From Centropus unirufus (Eukaryota > Chordata > Aves > Cuculiformes > Centropidae), in the NCBI GenBank assembly GCA_013397695.1, contig VYZI01000236.1, forward strand, positions 283,611-347,610: 64,000 bases of DNA, in the 5' to 3' direction. The first letter of the stretch is position 1. Every line of letters begins with the position of its first letter. Shown piece after piece: positions 41,601 through 49,030 of the stretch. The notes below the pieces were generated by a model that saw only the letters and a list, made by a program, of their open reading frames with translations, was not told where the DNA came from and searched no databases. Both the position numbers and the translations under genes were made by a program.

Positions 41601-44600
41601 GCGCTGGCGTTCAAGTTCGGTAAACAGAAACAGATCTACAGGAATTAATAGCATGAGATCTGACAACTGTTATTCTTTTTTTAATCTTCAATCCTGATTT
41701 CTTATGAGTTGTCATCTTCAGTCTTAAAGAGTCTGTTCGTATGTTTAGCACAGTATTTGCTGTTAACAGCATTCTACCTACTATGCTAGAATCTAGTTTC
41801 TGTTCTCCTCCAAAACATTACACCTCAGTTTTGAAGCCACTGCTGATAACAATATTTGTTATGCTGAGTTTTAATTTCTAGTTTTTGCACTGTTTTATTC
41901 AATGACATGTAATTATCAAATGCTATGTGTTTGTTTTTTTATGAAACTTCAGTCTATACTTCCACTCAACTCTTGTGTGGTCAACCTGTATTGTAATGAT
42001 ACAGTTTCTTGAAAAAGAAATGAGGAAAATGTTCATACAGAACCAGTTCACATTCTGTAGAAGAATACTGAAACAGTCTCCATATTACATTTGTTTAACT
42101 GTTGTGCATTGTTGTGCATTCAGGGCCTACTCCTACATAGTTAATATCAAGGGAAATATGTTACTGAAAAGGACAGCTATGGTGTCTATACTATATAAAA
42201 CTGCACACAAAATTATGAAAATCCATTGTTTTGTGTTCTTTTGGAAGCACACAAGTACTTGTCATTTTATCTGGAAAAACACCAGAATTCTCTTTACAGA
42301 CCTAGATGCAGCTGGTTTCCCTTGAGTAAATGGAAATACCATGCTTGTTCTCTTGAAAGGAACTGAACAGAGTCTGGTGAAGTCTTTTCATTCAAGGTTA
42401 TTTTAGATTGAAGATCATAATCAGTTCTTTTGGAAAAAAACTAAGTGATATATTTCTTACAGAATATTTCTCTTAGACAGAGGAACCCCCCTTTTTAAAG
42501 TGATTTGTGGTAATTGATAACGTTTCCTTAAAATGTCTTCTTAATAAAAATGGAAAATTTTGAGTGGTAAGGTTGAAAGCTTTTCCTAAAAATACCAAAA
42601 GACAGGGACATAAGTGATCTAAAGCTTTGTAAGAAAACACCCTAATAGATTCCCTGTCTCTGTGAGTAATGAGGTCCAGCATCTGTTTACTTTTGAAATG
42701 TCATTCATTTGGAGTAAATATCAAGCTGGAATAATCACAAAAGCAAGAGACAAAAAAGTTCTATTAGATTATTTTGGTTATCTTCCAGAAAAATAATATC
42801 GTTCTCTAATGGATGTTGTCCAAGAACCTGTCAACTGGCTTTCAAAAGTCTTTGTCATTTCCACTTGGGAATTAATTCCACTAGGAGTTAAATTACTTCA
42901 TTGTTGGGATATTTTTTCTTCATTCTTTTTCCCCTGGACTTCTTCCTATTCTCTGTAGATTAATATAGAACATTTGATCTTCTTCTGCTTGGCATTTGAG
43001 CCCTGCACAAATCTAGGTGGTTAATGTCTATATATTTTTACTTACTCTTTTCTCAGTTTGTCACACAAATGCCTGTTACTGTTGCTCTATCTATTCCTAG
43101 CAGTTATTAGATTTAGTGCAGCACTCATTGCATAATTCCTTACTCAAAATGTGCATGACCAAGCCTACTTATAACCCCAGCTTCTTAGCTTTTCTTTCTG
43201 ATGTTGTTAACATATCTAAAGCGGACTCCATGTCTAATTTTCTTCTCACTATCACATCTATAAAATTCCAAGGCCTTGGCTTTCCTGAAGACACTGGATA
43301 TCTCTGATTATCTTCAACAAGGTCAAGGTGTCATTAGTTACGAACAGGAAGTTGGGATAGATTTACTTTAGGAAATTCTTGGTAATGATTATGCTGGCTA
43401 CATAAACTGCAGGGTCTTGGAAACAAGAATTGTCAGAGAAATAAAAAGAACTGTAGGAGAAAATATAATACCAACAGTATTAAATAAATTGTATCAGCTA
43501 ACAACTCTGAAAGTATTGTAGTATTTTATGGAGTAGTGACAATCATTTATTAATTCCCATGGATTGTAACTTATAGGCAAAATATTGATACTTCTCAGAT
43601 TCATAAATAAACTCATAGTTCTTTTCTTAGAGGTCACTTTCTGAAAGCAGATAATGGCAACAAGATTTGCACTTCTAGTAAATAATTTTCCCTAACAATG
43701 CCCAGAACAAAGGGGTTCTTTTCCATAATTAAGACTCAAGTCACAGCTGTTCTACAGGAAAAATTGACTAAAGTAGCATTTTCCCTTCCAATCTGTTTAT
43801 CCCTAAACAAGGTATTGCTCCAAGCCATGAGGAAACATAATGAGCACCCCAGAGTAGTATAAAAAAAATTCAGACACAATTTTGGTTAAATTGGTTTTAA
43901 TTTTGTTCAAATTGTGATTTTATGCTATATTATGAAAAACAGATATATATCAAAACTGTAATTTCTATATTGTTTATTATTATAGTTTTACTCATTCTTC
44001 TAAATTATTTGATTTTATCTCTGATGGTATGAGATGGATGGATTCTCCGCCCTTCAGTCTGTAATGTCTTAATTCTCATAATCTATTCTGAAATGGTGTG
44101 TTACAGTTGTGTAGTTCTGGAGGGTTGTTTTAAATTCCTGCTATAGTTCCTTTTCATTTTTTGATACATAATTTATAGTAACATATAATATCATATTTGA
44201 TTTTTCAAGTTTACATATATTCGGTTATATAAATTTACATCCTGACAGTCTATAGGCAATATTTTTCCATAACTGCTGTTTTTCTTTTTCTGTTCTTTTG
44301 AATAATATTAAATACATATAATGATTTGAAAGTATTCTTACTCATATTTATATATCATAGCACATTAATAGCTTTGTACAAACGTTGTCTGCTGATTCCT
44401 ATGCTAACATTGTGTTCCCTCTATATTTCCTAAAGATTTCCATTCTTCTCCTTGCTCATCTTGTGCTTCAGTAGGCAATTAATTATGTCAGGATATAATT
44501 TGAGATTCAGATAAGTGTGATGCGCTAGGTATCCAAGTTCTAATCACCGAGATGGTGACTGACTCGACAGAATCAGTGGGGGCTGGAGGCCAACTCAGCT

Positions 44601-47389
44601 ACAGCTGCTCACAGATCCACTAGTTGCTCACACAGAAATATTTGATGCTAACAGAGGTGGGAAAATCTTTCCACCTGGTTGTCTCTAAAAGGAAGTGGAC
44701 GTCTCAAAGGTCCTTTGTCATGTCTGCCTGAAACATGGGGATGCCTCAGCCGCCCTAAGGCATCTCAAATAGCTAGACACCTGCTTTTAGGCAAATTAAT
44801 AGATATGCTACTATGAGGCACACACAATTAGATATCTTAATCTTGAACCAAATCCCACAGTGTTTCACTGTCATTAAAAATTCAAATTCAGATTAGAATT
44901 TTATACAGATTCTAATACCAGTTCTGACATTGACAGTTACATTAAGGATAATTCTACCAATGTACTGCTTAAATCTCACAAGAAACCAGTAAAAAACTAC
45001 TGCACTGTATTAACTACATTTCTGAAGGTATTGTAAAGGAACAATTACATTATGTATTCAACTTTTTCACAGAATTCCCAAAGCAAAATGTGCATTGATT
45101 AATATGATCCTTGTGCTACTGGTACCTTTCATATTCCGTGCAGATCCTTTACTTTTCTGGGACAGATGTGGGTGGTGAGCATTTCACTTTTAAACTCCTA
45201 TGGCTTATTTATCTGCCTCAGGATTATATTTCTAGGGATGCTTTTTTTTTTTTTCATTTTAGTTTTGAAGATTTTGAGGGACTAATAAACACTTCCTCTA
45301 AGCTATTTTCCCTTTTCTCCAGGGAAAACCAATCATGACCTGTGAATAGTAATTAGACAAGCCTTTGTTGTATGAATGTAAACCATGGCAGAGCTCTTTA
45401 CCAATCAGTAGTTTCACCACCATATATACTTGTCCTCCTAAGGTGTGCAGGAAGCTTTTACTTAGTGAACCACATCCCAATGATGGCTTTGAAACTTCTG
45501 CTGCAAAGTAAGGCTGAAGAATTCAGTGCATTGTGCACAGTTCAGCTACAACAACACGATTATGAAAGTTGTATCACCTGGCAGATGAGGACAATCTCTT
45601 GTGTGGTTTCATGGATATTGCCATAACGTTTAGTATGTCCTCAAAGATGTCAAAGGGACATCAGGTTTACAGGTCATCCTCCACACTGTGCAGTAAAACA
45701 GATTAGGTTGTCAGCAGTTTAATCTGAGCTGAGAAAAGCTGGGAAAATTTTCAGCTATTTTTGTAAAGGTGTTGGATGAGATCTTTAACAAAAATATTTT
45801 TAGGGATCTTCAGCTGAATTGAAGAAAAGTGTTCACGTTCGTTTCAGTCCTCCTACACAGTTCACCTGAGCTGACAAACTCTCCAGAGGAGAGATTCTGT
45901 CAATGAAACTGGGTTTTTCCAATGACAAACTAAAATTACACTAGTGTTAAGTTTTTGTAGTCCCTCATGGCAATTTGTCTCATGGATATCAGAATACTTG
46001 TCTTAATTTTCATCATTAGCAGTGTTTGGTATATAAACATGGCGACATCTATCAGTCATGCTTTGTTTTGGTGCTGGTATTAGGACAACTAAGGCAGGTT
46101 TTCTTTTCTGGTTGCTTCTTTAAAGCTACAGACTGTGAACATATGCATCAAAGGTCTCACTAGTACCATCTCTTGTAACAGGTGGGGAGCATTACCTGAC
46201 AAAAATGGACAGAAACAGAAGTTCTGGGTAAGTGAATCCTTAGCACTGTGTTTTGAGGCAGAAGAAAAAAATCTCTACAAAACAGATTATCTAAAACCAG
46301 CTTCTTTCCTTTAATTTACTGTCTCTGCATCCATTCTTTTCCTTCACCCTAAAGTTTCTTATACAATTCTATCCCTTTTCTGGTAACAGTTATCATGCTG
46401 ACCCTTGAACTACAGCATCATCTACTTCATTTTCAAAGCCCATTTGTTCTGATCTGTGCTATTTCCTCCACTGTCTTTTCTGTCTCAAATTTTATTCAAA
46501 TTCTCAAATGTTACTCAAATATCCCATGAAGACTCAGTTCTCTTTGATGCCTGTGAATGAGACTCAATAAAAGTAATCAATTTTAATTGTTAAAACATCT
46601 GGAAAAGAGAAGTTATCTTTTTAAACAGTTTTCTCAAATGCTAACCAGCTATGAGAAAAAGAAAATAAATGTTGGCTTTCAGTCATTTAGAGTAAGTCAG
46701 ATTTTATTACTTTGATTATGATTCATCTCATTATTCCTGTGTTCGGTAGAAGGTAATTTGAATTTACATACCTGGTGGCAGTGCTTATGGTAGGTAGTTA
46801 CAGTGACACCTTGGGCAAACCTTCTACTGACTTCATTAGAAAAAAAAGTTCTTAATATGTCAATAGACACCTGAATAAAACATAATTTATTAACAGTCCC
46901 CTTTTTTGTACCACGGGTTTCTCTGTAGCAGATTAGTTGTAATGGGAATTTTGACCATTGTTGATTCAATGGGTACTTTCTCCAGCCAGTAGTAGAATTA
47001 TCTAATGATTTCTGTTTCAGTTTATGAAACTGCCATGTAGAAATACTACTCAGTTTTAATTAAGCCCTGTTTTGGAACTGAAACTTTGATCCAAACAAAA
47101 AGGAACAAATGATGAAAAATCAGAAAAGGGTGCATTCTGATTCTTAGTACACCTGATCTGAGAAACTCTGTTTCATAAAAAAGTGGTACAAAAAATTATT
47201 TTGCATTTTACACTTTATATTTTTAAATAATACGTTAAAATTAAAACTGGTAATTTTTTCCTCTTTATTTTCCTTTAGATTGCTGCAAATTCTTGGGGAA
47301 AATCTTGGGGAGAAAATGGTTACTTTAGGATTCTACGTGGCCAAAATGAGTGTGATATTGAGAAACTGATTCTAGCTACTTTGGGATAG
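5236..47389 (+). CDS. TINAG: Tubulointerstitial nephritis antigen, complete 11-exon gene (span)
   Basis: TINAG is a secreted basement-membrane glycoprotein; in mammals it is expressed mainly in kidney tubules, binds matrix components such as laminin and collagen IV, and is the autoantigen of anti-TBM nephritis. The joined exons give 467 residues, close to the roughly 476 of the human protein. Domains in order: signal peptide (about 1-20), a basic RLKR site (46-49), a somatomedin-B domain (57-105, ten cysteines), a VWC-like cysteine module (124-160), and a cathepsin-B-like peptidase domain (about 219-467). The domain is a pseudopeptidase: the active-site position reads CGASWAF with Ser248 instead of Cys, while the oxyanion Gln242, His410 and Asn435 remain. 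N-glycosylation sequons are at N180 (NYS) and N337 (NYT). All eleven exons join in frame at GT-AG sites. The paralogue TINAGL1 is less likely given exon-by-exon similarity to TINAG, for example the IAANSWGKSWGENGYFRILR stretch near the C-terminus. Domain functions are family knowledge; boundaries are read from the sequence. Confidence 0.95.
5606..10143 (+). other. TINAG: TINAG intron 1
   Basis: A 4.5 kb intron with one CR1 fragment (about 7684-8118). The rest is AT-rich sequence in which I see no further features. Confidence 0.85.
7684..8118 (-). repeat. CR1 LINE fragment (3' region), minus orientation
   Basis: It begins with AGAATCACAGAACCATAGACTGG, the reverse complement of a degraded CR1 3' end, and continues with typical CR1 wording: GGGTTTGAAGGGACCTTAAG, CCAGGGATGGGGTATCCAC, GGTAACCTGTTCTGGTACCT and CTTCTCCAGGCTGAACAG. 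About 435 bases, truncated at its 5' end, moderately diverged, in TINAG intron 1 antisense to the gene. Confidence 0.9.
10144..10207 (+). CDS. TINAG: TINAG coding exon 2: first half of VWC-like module
   Basis: Sixty-four bases, entering in phase 1 and leaving in phase 2. The exon encodes residues 124-144 (GCYKDGQYYGEGTIVKDNCN plus S) and two bases of Cys145. The GCYKDGQYYxEG...KDNCNSC pattern is the start of the VWC-like cysteine module in TINAG proteins. The acceptor is TTGGCAG at 10141-10143 after a T-rich tract and the donor is GTAATG at 10208. Confidence 0.93.
10208..12872 (+). other. TINAG: TINAG introns 2 and 3 (with exon 3 between)
   Basis: Intron 2 (10208-11223) contains a more GC-rich patch at about 10690-10880 that I cannot classify. 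Intron 3 (11314-12872) has open frames of 64-111 codons on both strands without protein-like character. I see no RNA genes or recognisable mobile elements. Confidence 0.7.
11224..11313 (+). CDS. TINAG: TINAG coding exon 3: second half of VWC-like module
   Basis: Ninety bases, phase 2 to phase 2, encoding residues 145-174. It completes the cysteine module with CKCFQSLWKCSKEVCLI, then continues RQDLIQHINSGDYG into the linker before the peptidase domain. The acceptor is CTTTCAG at 11221-11223 and the donor is GTGAGA at 11314. The GDYG|W junction with exon 4 matches the mammalian gene. Confidence 0.93.
12873..12987 (+). CDS. TINAG: TINAG coding exon 4: propeptide-like linker
   Basis: One hundred and fifteen bases, phase 2 to phase 0, encoding the end of Gly175 to residue 213. 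It contains WKADNYSQFWGMTVGEGFKK and RLGTFPPSHSLL. This region corresponds to the propeptide-like segment ahead of the cathepsin fold and contains the N180 NYS sequon. The donor is a perfect GTAAGT at 12988. The acceptor (AAG at 12870-12872) was chosen over the AG at 12867-12868 because only it keeps the family reading frame. Confidence 0.92.
12988..19085 (+). other. TINAG: TINAG intron 4
   Basis: A 6.1 kb AT-rich intron. The longest open frame is 129 codons on the minus strand (16476-16865). One frame of that length is about what chance gives in 64 kb of this composition, and I do not recognise it. No CR1 copy is evident. Confidence 0.8.
19086..19209 (+). CDS. TINAG: TINAG coding exon 5: start of peptidase domain with Cys-to-Ser active site
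   Basis: One hundred and twenty-four bases, phase 0 to phase 1, encoding residues 214-254. It begins GNSLPEEKFPEFFAATYAWP and then carries the active-site block DQRNCGASWAFSTA. Q242 matches the oxyanion-hole glutamine of papain-family peptidases and C245 is kept, but the nucleophile position is Ser248, coded TCG, so cysteine-peptidase activity is not expected. The acceptor is TTTTAG at 19080-19085 and the donor is A|GTAATA at 19210. Confidence 0.95.
19210..21349 (+). other. TINAG: TINAG intron 5
   Basis: A 2.1 kb AT-rich intron. It contains one perfect short inverted repeat (20826-20849) and no recognisable mobile element. Confidence 0.8.
20826..20849. repeat. Perfect 9-bp inverted repeat
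   Basis: TGTCAATGT, a 6-base spacer, then ACATTGACA. It overlaps a short direct duplication of TCTAATGTAAG-like sequence. In an intron this most likely has no function. Confidence 0.6.
21350..21500 (+). CDS. TINAG: TINAG coding exon 6: peptidase domain, GCNGG motif
   Basis: One hundred and fifty-one bases, phase 1 to phase 2, encoding residues 255-304 plus two bases of Gly305. It contains SVAADRIAIHSEGQ, then LSAQNLISCDTKNQHGCNGG and AWRYLKTHG. The GCNGG motif typical of papain-family folds is intact at 288-292. The position after Cys281 is aspartate, where cathepsin B and, from memory, human TINAG have a second cysteine. The acceptor is GAAACAG at 21343-21349 and the donor is GTAAAT at 21501. 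Confidence 0.95.
22200..23230 (-). repeat. Old, diverged CR1 LINE copy, minus orientation
   Basis: CR1 wording is recognisable through many substitutions: TTAGGTTAGAATGAAC, TTGAGTATCTCCAAGGGTGG, CTTCACTGGGCTCAGCAAATC, and GGGTCATTGATAGAGATGTGAAACGG from the non-LTR coding part. It spans about 1 kb and is more diverged than the copy at 36957. Edges are approximate and the 22490-22980 middle is poorly conserved. Confidence 0.7.
26915..26920 (-). terminator. Possible polyadenylation signal of the candidate antisense gene
   Basis: TTTATT on the + strand is AATAAA on the minus strand, 298 bases past the candidate stop codon. I saw no closer canonical hexamer on that strand. Confidence 0.3.
27218..27348 (-). 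CDS. Candidate antisense gene, terminal coding exon
   Basis: On the minus strand the acceptor TTCCCTTTAG is followed by an open frame of 43 codons ending in TAA. Entering in phase 1 and completing a Thr codon from the previous exon, it reads TFGGRKTDPEENISLL, then TKFFRSKLEQHMQELQKAIF and LEKGLTI. The second half looks like an amphipathic helix. It lies within TINAG intron 6 on the opposite strand. I do not recognise the protein family. A minus-strand AATAAA lies about 300 bases downstream. The case rests on splice sites, phase agreement and protein-like composition, not on homology, so a chance open frame remains possible. Confidence 0.5.
27887..28059 (-). CDS. Candidate antisense gene, penultimate coding exon
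   Basis: One hundred and seventy-three bases, entering in phase 2 and leaving in phase 1 at a perfect GTAAGT donor (complement of 27881-27886). The acceptor is AATTTAG, with an in-frame TAA just upstream in the presumed intron, so the open frame begins almost exactly at the splice site. The 57 codons read TLKISKVLNQLSSEAQVKG, PYYIQEWRGAMKIIGDFKER and RYFNSFPRRYIKWPAASY, rich in aromatic and basic residues. The acceptor has a weak pyrimidine tract, which is the main doubt. It lies in TINAG intron 6, about 540 bases from the terminal exon, and joins it in frame. Confidence 0.5.
28914..29094 (+). CDS. TINAG: TINAG coding exon 7: peptidase domain, occluding-loop region
   Basis: One hundred and eighty-one bases, phase 2 to phase 0, encoding the end of Gly305 to residue 365. 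It covers VVSYACYPSFW through the region of the cathepsin B occluding loop to CPNNFEKSNRLYRC and HYRVSSK. The double-histidine of the active cathepsin B occluding loop is absent, as expected for TINAG. The NYT sequon is at N337. The acceptor is TGAATAG at 28907-28913, downstream of a long T-rich tract; the donor is GTAAGT at 29095. Confidence 0.95.
29527..29572 (+). CDS. TINAG: TINAG coding exon 8
   Basis: Forty-six bases, phase 0 to phase 1, encoding residues 366-380 (ETDIMKEIMDKGPVQ) plus one base of Ala381. The segment matches the cathepsin B helix and GPV turn before the C-terminal lobe. The acceptor is CCCCTCAG at 29519-29526 and the donor is G|GTATGG at 29573. Confidence 0.94.
29573..34544 (+). 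other. TINAG: TINAG intron 8
   Basis: A 5 kb intron with an imperfect tandem duplication at 29797-29854 and an AT-rich dinucleotide-like stretch at about 32325-32400. A 72-codon minus-strand frame at 32646-32864 looks protein-like but lacks paired splice sites compatible with the antisense candidate exons. No CR1 copy is recognised. Confidence 0.75.
29797..29854. repeat. Imperfect tandem duplication, 21-base unit
   Basis: The 21-base unit starting GTGCAAAATCTGTG occurs at 29797-29817 and again at 29834-29854, with a partial copy between them. Confidence 0.8.
34545..34650 (+). CDS. TINAG: TINAG coding exon 9: active-site histidine region
   Basis: One hundred and six bases, phase 1 to phase 2, encoding residues 381-415 plus two bases of Gly416. 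It reads AIMKVYEDFFLYKEGIYRH and ends WKTHSVKLLG. His410 aligns with the catalytic histidine of cathepsin B and is retained. The acceptor is TTTTAG at 34539-34544 and the donor is GTGAGT at 34651. Confidence 0.94.
35864..35936. repeat. Two adjacent hairpins sharing complementary arms
   Basis: CACCCAGC-TTG-GCTGGGTG (35864-35882) is followed by a run of nine T. A second hairpin has arms CTGGGTTT (35913-35920) and AAACCCAG (35929-35936). GGCTGGGT of the first can also pair with ACCCAGCC just past the second, so two exclusive folds are possible. Confidence 0.6.
36957..37917 (-). repeat. CR1 LINE copy with part of the reverse-transcriptase reading frame
   Basis: The minus-oriented copy has its 3' tail at 36957-36985 (CATAGAATCATAGAATCGTAG on the + strand, the ATTCTATG-type repeat in reverse). 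Reading the minus strand from 37877, it encodes LFNLFINDLDEGFECNLG, then FTDDTKLGRNVDLL, and later MRFNKAKFWALHLGHNN, which is the end of CR1 ORF2 reverse transcriptase with the YADD/FADD box as FTDD. About 960 bases remain; the 5' part is missing, as in most CR1 copies. It is the least degraded CR1 in the window. Confidence 0.95.
40490..41015 (+). repeat. CR1 LINE fragment, plus orientation
   Basis: CR1 3' region in sense direction: AACATCCTGGGGTGCATCAA, GGACAACAAAGCTGGTGAAAG, CATGTCCTATGAGGAGAAAT, GGAGAAAAGGAGGCTGAGGAG and TTGGACTAGATAATTG. The terminal tail is degraded (AAAATTCTATACTGTG). It is in the same orientation as TINAG and inverted relative to the copy at 36957-37917. Confidence 0.9.
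41191..41237 (-). CDS. Candidate antisense gene, internal 47-base exon
   Basis: The minus strand shows a strong acceptor, CATCCTTTCTTCACAG, then 47 bases, then a GTATGT donor. Read in phase 0 it encodes TQAMKALKQRGCAKE plus two bases, a lysine-rich helical segment; the two leftover bases combine with the next exon to give Met. Entry phase 0 and exit phase 2 match the flanking candidate exons on both sides. It lies in TINAG intron 9. Other small exons could lie in the 13 kb between this and the next candidate exon. Confidence 0.4.
46182..46227 (+). CDS. TINAG: TINAG coding exon 10
   Basis: Forty-six bases, phase 2 to phase 0, encoding Gly416 to Trp431 (GWGALPDKNGQKQKFW). It joins exon 9 across the conserved GWG that follows the catalytic histidine. 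The acceptor is GTAACAG at 46175-46181 and the donor is GTAAGT at 46228. Confidence 0.93.
46228..47278 (+). other. TINAG: TINAG intron 10
   Basis: A 1.05 kb intron with no mobile element recognised. On the minus strand it contains the candidate antisense exon 46772-46830. Confidence 0.85.
46772..46830 (-). CDS. Candidate antisense gene, internal 59-base exon
   Basis: The minus strand has a strong acceptor (an eight-T tract, then CTAATGAAG) and a CAG|GTATGT donor. The 59 bases enter in phase 1 and leave in phase 0. They encode, after the split codon, SRRFAQGVTVTTYHKHCHQ. It lies in TINAG intron 10 on the opposite strand. The exit phase matches the entry phase of the candidate exon at 41191-41237. 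Confidence 0.42.
47279..47389 (+). CDS. TINAG: TINAG coding exon 11: C-terminus and stop
   Basis: One hundred and eleven bases including the TAG stop, phase 0. It encodes residues 432-467: IAANSWGKSWGENGYFRILR, then GQNECDIEKLILATLG. Asn435 in the ANSWG block aligns with the catalytic asparagine. The C-terminus is shorter than the mammalian one, which from memory carries about ten more residues. The acceptor is TCCTTTAG at 47271-47278, after a T-rich tract. Confidence 0.95.
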   Translation: MAANSWGKSWGENGYFRILRGQNECDIEKLILATLG

Positions 47390-47475
47390 CCATAGTCATC
47401 TACTTTAATTGTCTTACCCCCATATGCTGCTTTATGTATCTATTTCCATTGTCACATATTGAGTCTTTCTAGAGA

Positions 47476-47481
47476 AATAAA
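47476..47481 (+). terminator. TINAG: TINAG polyadenylation signal
   Basis: AATAAA lies 87 bases after the stop and is followed within 30 bases by a T- and GT-rich stretch. This predicts a very short 3' UTR of about 110 bases. A second AATAAA at 47728-47733 could support a longer form. Confidence 0.7.
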
Positions 47482-48364
47482 AATGCCTTCTCTGTCGCAT
47501 CCCTTTATTTCTACTAAAGCTCATTAGGCCTTCCTGACTGGAACACACCACAGCCATCACAACACTCTGATCTAACCAGGTACCAACATTCCTTTATACT
47601 GAAAGACAGTTCTTTCCAGGACAACTGAAAAACTTGGTGTGTCACAGAGCAGGAAGTTCCCACTTCTGAGATATACAACTCACCACTACCTTGTTATATT
47701 ATTAATTGTTGATTCAACAGTGCCTGAAATAAACAGAGTTACATTCTTAGTATTAATTGGCTCAGACAGCTCAAGGTCTTACTGGATAAAAAATTAAAAA
47801 AAAAAGTGAGTAGAATTCTGATCCTGTTACAGAATAATTATTTTACTGTCCTAGCTTAGGTAAGTTGTAACTATGTGTCATTATCTATTCCAGGAAATTA
47901 ATTTTTGACTGGTAGATCTCAGAAGGTCAATGCATTTAGCATCATACAAAAAAATACCTGCAATTAAAGTATATTCCTGTTCCCACAACCACAATTAAAA
48001 TTGCACAATTTTAATGATTTGTTTAATAAACTAAAGGAAAATAATGTAGAAAATACAATTTCCTCTCAGTAAGGCCTAGACAAGGCTAATTCCTGGAATT
48101 CTTGCCTTCCCCTCACTGTTTAACCTGGAAACAGCTATGTGTCATGATTCCCAAAGCCTATTTTCAATGGGTAAAGTTGGAAAAGTCACTCTGTTGTTTG
48201 TCTCCACTGATGTATTTGTAGTTCAGGCACAGTTCCTTGTGCTGGCTAGCAGGATCATTGGTTCATATGAGAAACCCAGAGTTCCTTTCACTCCTAATGC
48301 TCTCACAGCTGCTTCTGTGTAAAGAAAAATCCTACTGGCATACATCCCTTCCTATCAGACAGAA

Positions 48365-48920
48365 ACAGAGAATCAGAGTATCATTTGGTTAGATAAGAAC
48401 ACTAAGATTATCAAGTCCAACTGTAAACCTAACACTGCCAAGTCCACCACTAAACCATGTCTCTAAGAAACCCTTCTACAGGTCTTTTAAATATCAGAGG
48501 ATGGGGACTCAGTCCAGGCAGCCTGTTCCAGTGCCTGATAACCCTTTCGGTAAAAAAAAATAATAAAAATCCTATTATCTAATCCTCCCCTGGTGCAACT
48601 TGGGGCCATTTCCTCTGGTCCTATATCTTGTTACTTGGGAGAAGAGGTCAACACCTGCCTCACTACAGCCTCCTTTCAGGTACCTGTAGACAGTGACAAG
48701 GTCTACCCTTATCCTCCTTTTCTCTAGGCCAAACAACCCCAGTTCCCTCAGCCACTCATCATCAGGTTCGTTCTCTGGCTCCTTCACCAGCTTTTTTCCC
48801 CTTCTCTGGTCTTGTTCCAGGACCTCAATGCCCTTAGAGAGGCCCAAAAATTGAACATAGCATTTGAGGTGTTCAGTTTTGCATAGAGGGGGACAATCCC
48901 TTCCCTGGTCCTGCTATCCA
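48365..48920 (-). repeat. CR1 LINE fragment, minus orientation
   Basis: CR1 wording: AAGTCCACCACTAAACCATG, CCAGGCAGCCTGTTCCAGTG, ACTTGGGGCCATTTCCTCTG, ACTTGGGAGAAGAGGTCAAC and CTCATCATCAGGTTCG. The 3' tail is degraded at 48365-48385 (GAATCAGAGTATCATTTGG). About 555 bases. Confidence 0.9.
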
Positions 48921-48927
48921 GAATACA

Positions 48928-49030
48928 TATCATAGAATCATAGAATGGTTTGGGTTAGAAGGGACCTTAGGGATCATCTAGTTCCAATCTCCATATCGGC
49001 AGACTTGAGGACTCTGCTGCTTCCTTGTTA
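48928..49030 (-). repeat. Short CR1 3'-end fragment
   Basis: CATAGAATCATAGAATGG, then GTTTGGGTTAGAAGGGACC: a well-preserved minus-oriented CR1 3' end of about 100 bases, immediately next to the preceding CR1. Having its own tail, it represents a separate insertion. Confidence 0.9.

Larger units (their letters stand above)
34651..46181 (+). other. TINAG: TINAG intron 9, longest intron
   Basis: An 11.5 kb intron holding two CR1 copies in opposite orientation (36957-37917 minus, 40490-41015 plus), a pair of strong hairpins at 35864-35936, a 10-base tandem duplication at about 42103-42122, a long T-run at about 45241-45255, and one candidate antisense exon (41191-41237). The stretch 44520-44800 is more GC-rich than its surroundings and unclassified. 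Confidence 0.8.

Noticed and set aside
45402..45509. Minus-strand open segment with an acceptor (CCTTACTTTGCAG) and a GTAAAG donor
   Set aside because: It enters and leaves in phase 1, whereas exons between 46772 and 41237 must enter and leave in phase 0.
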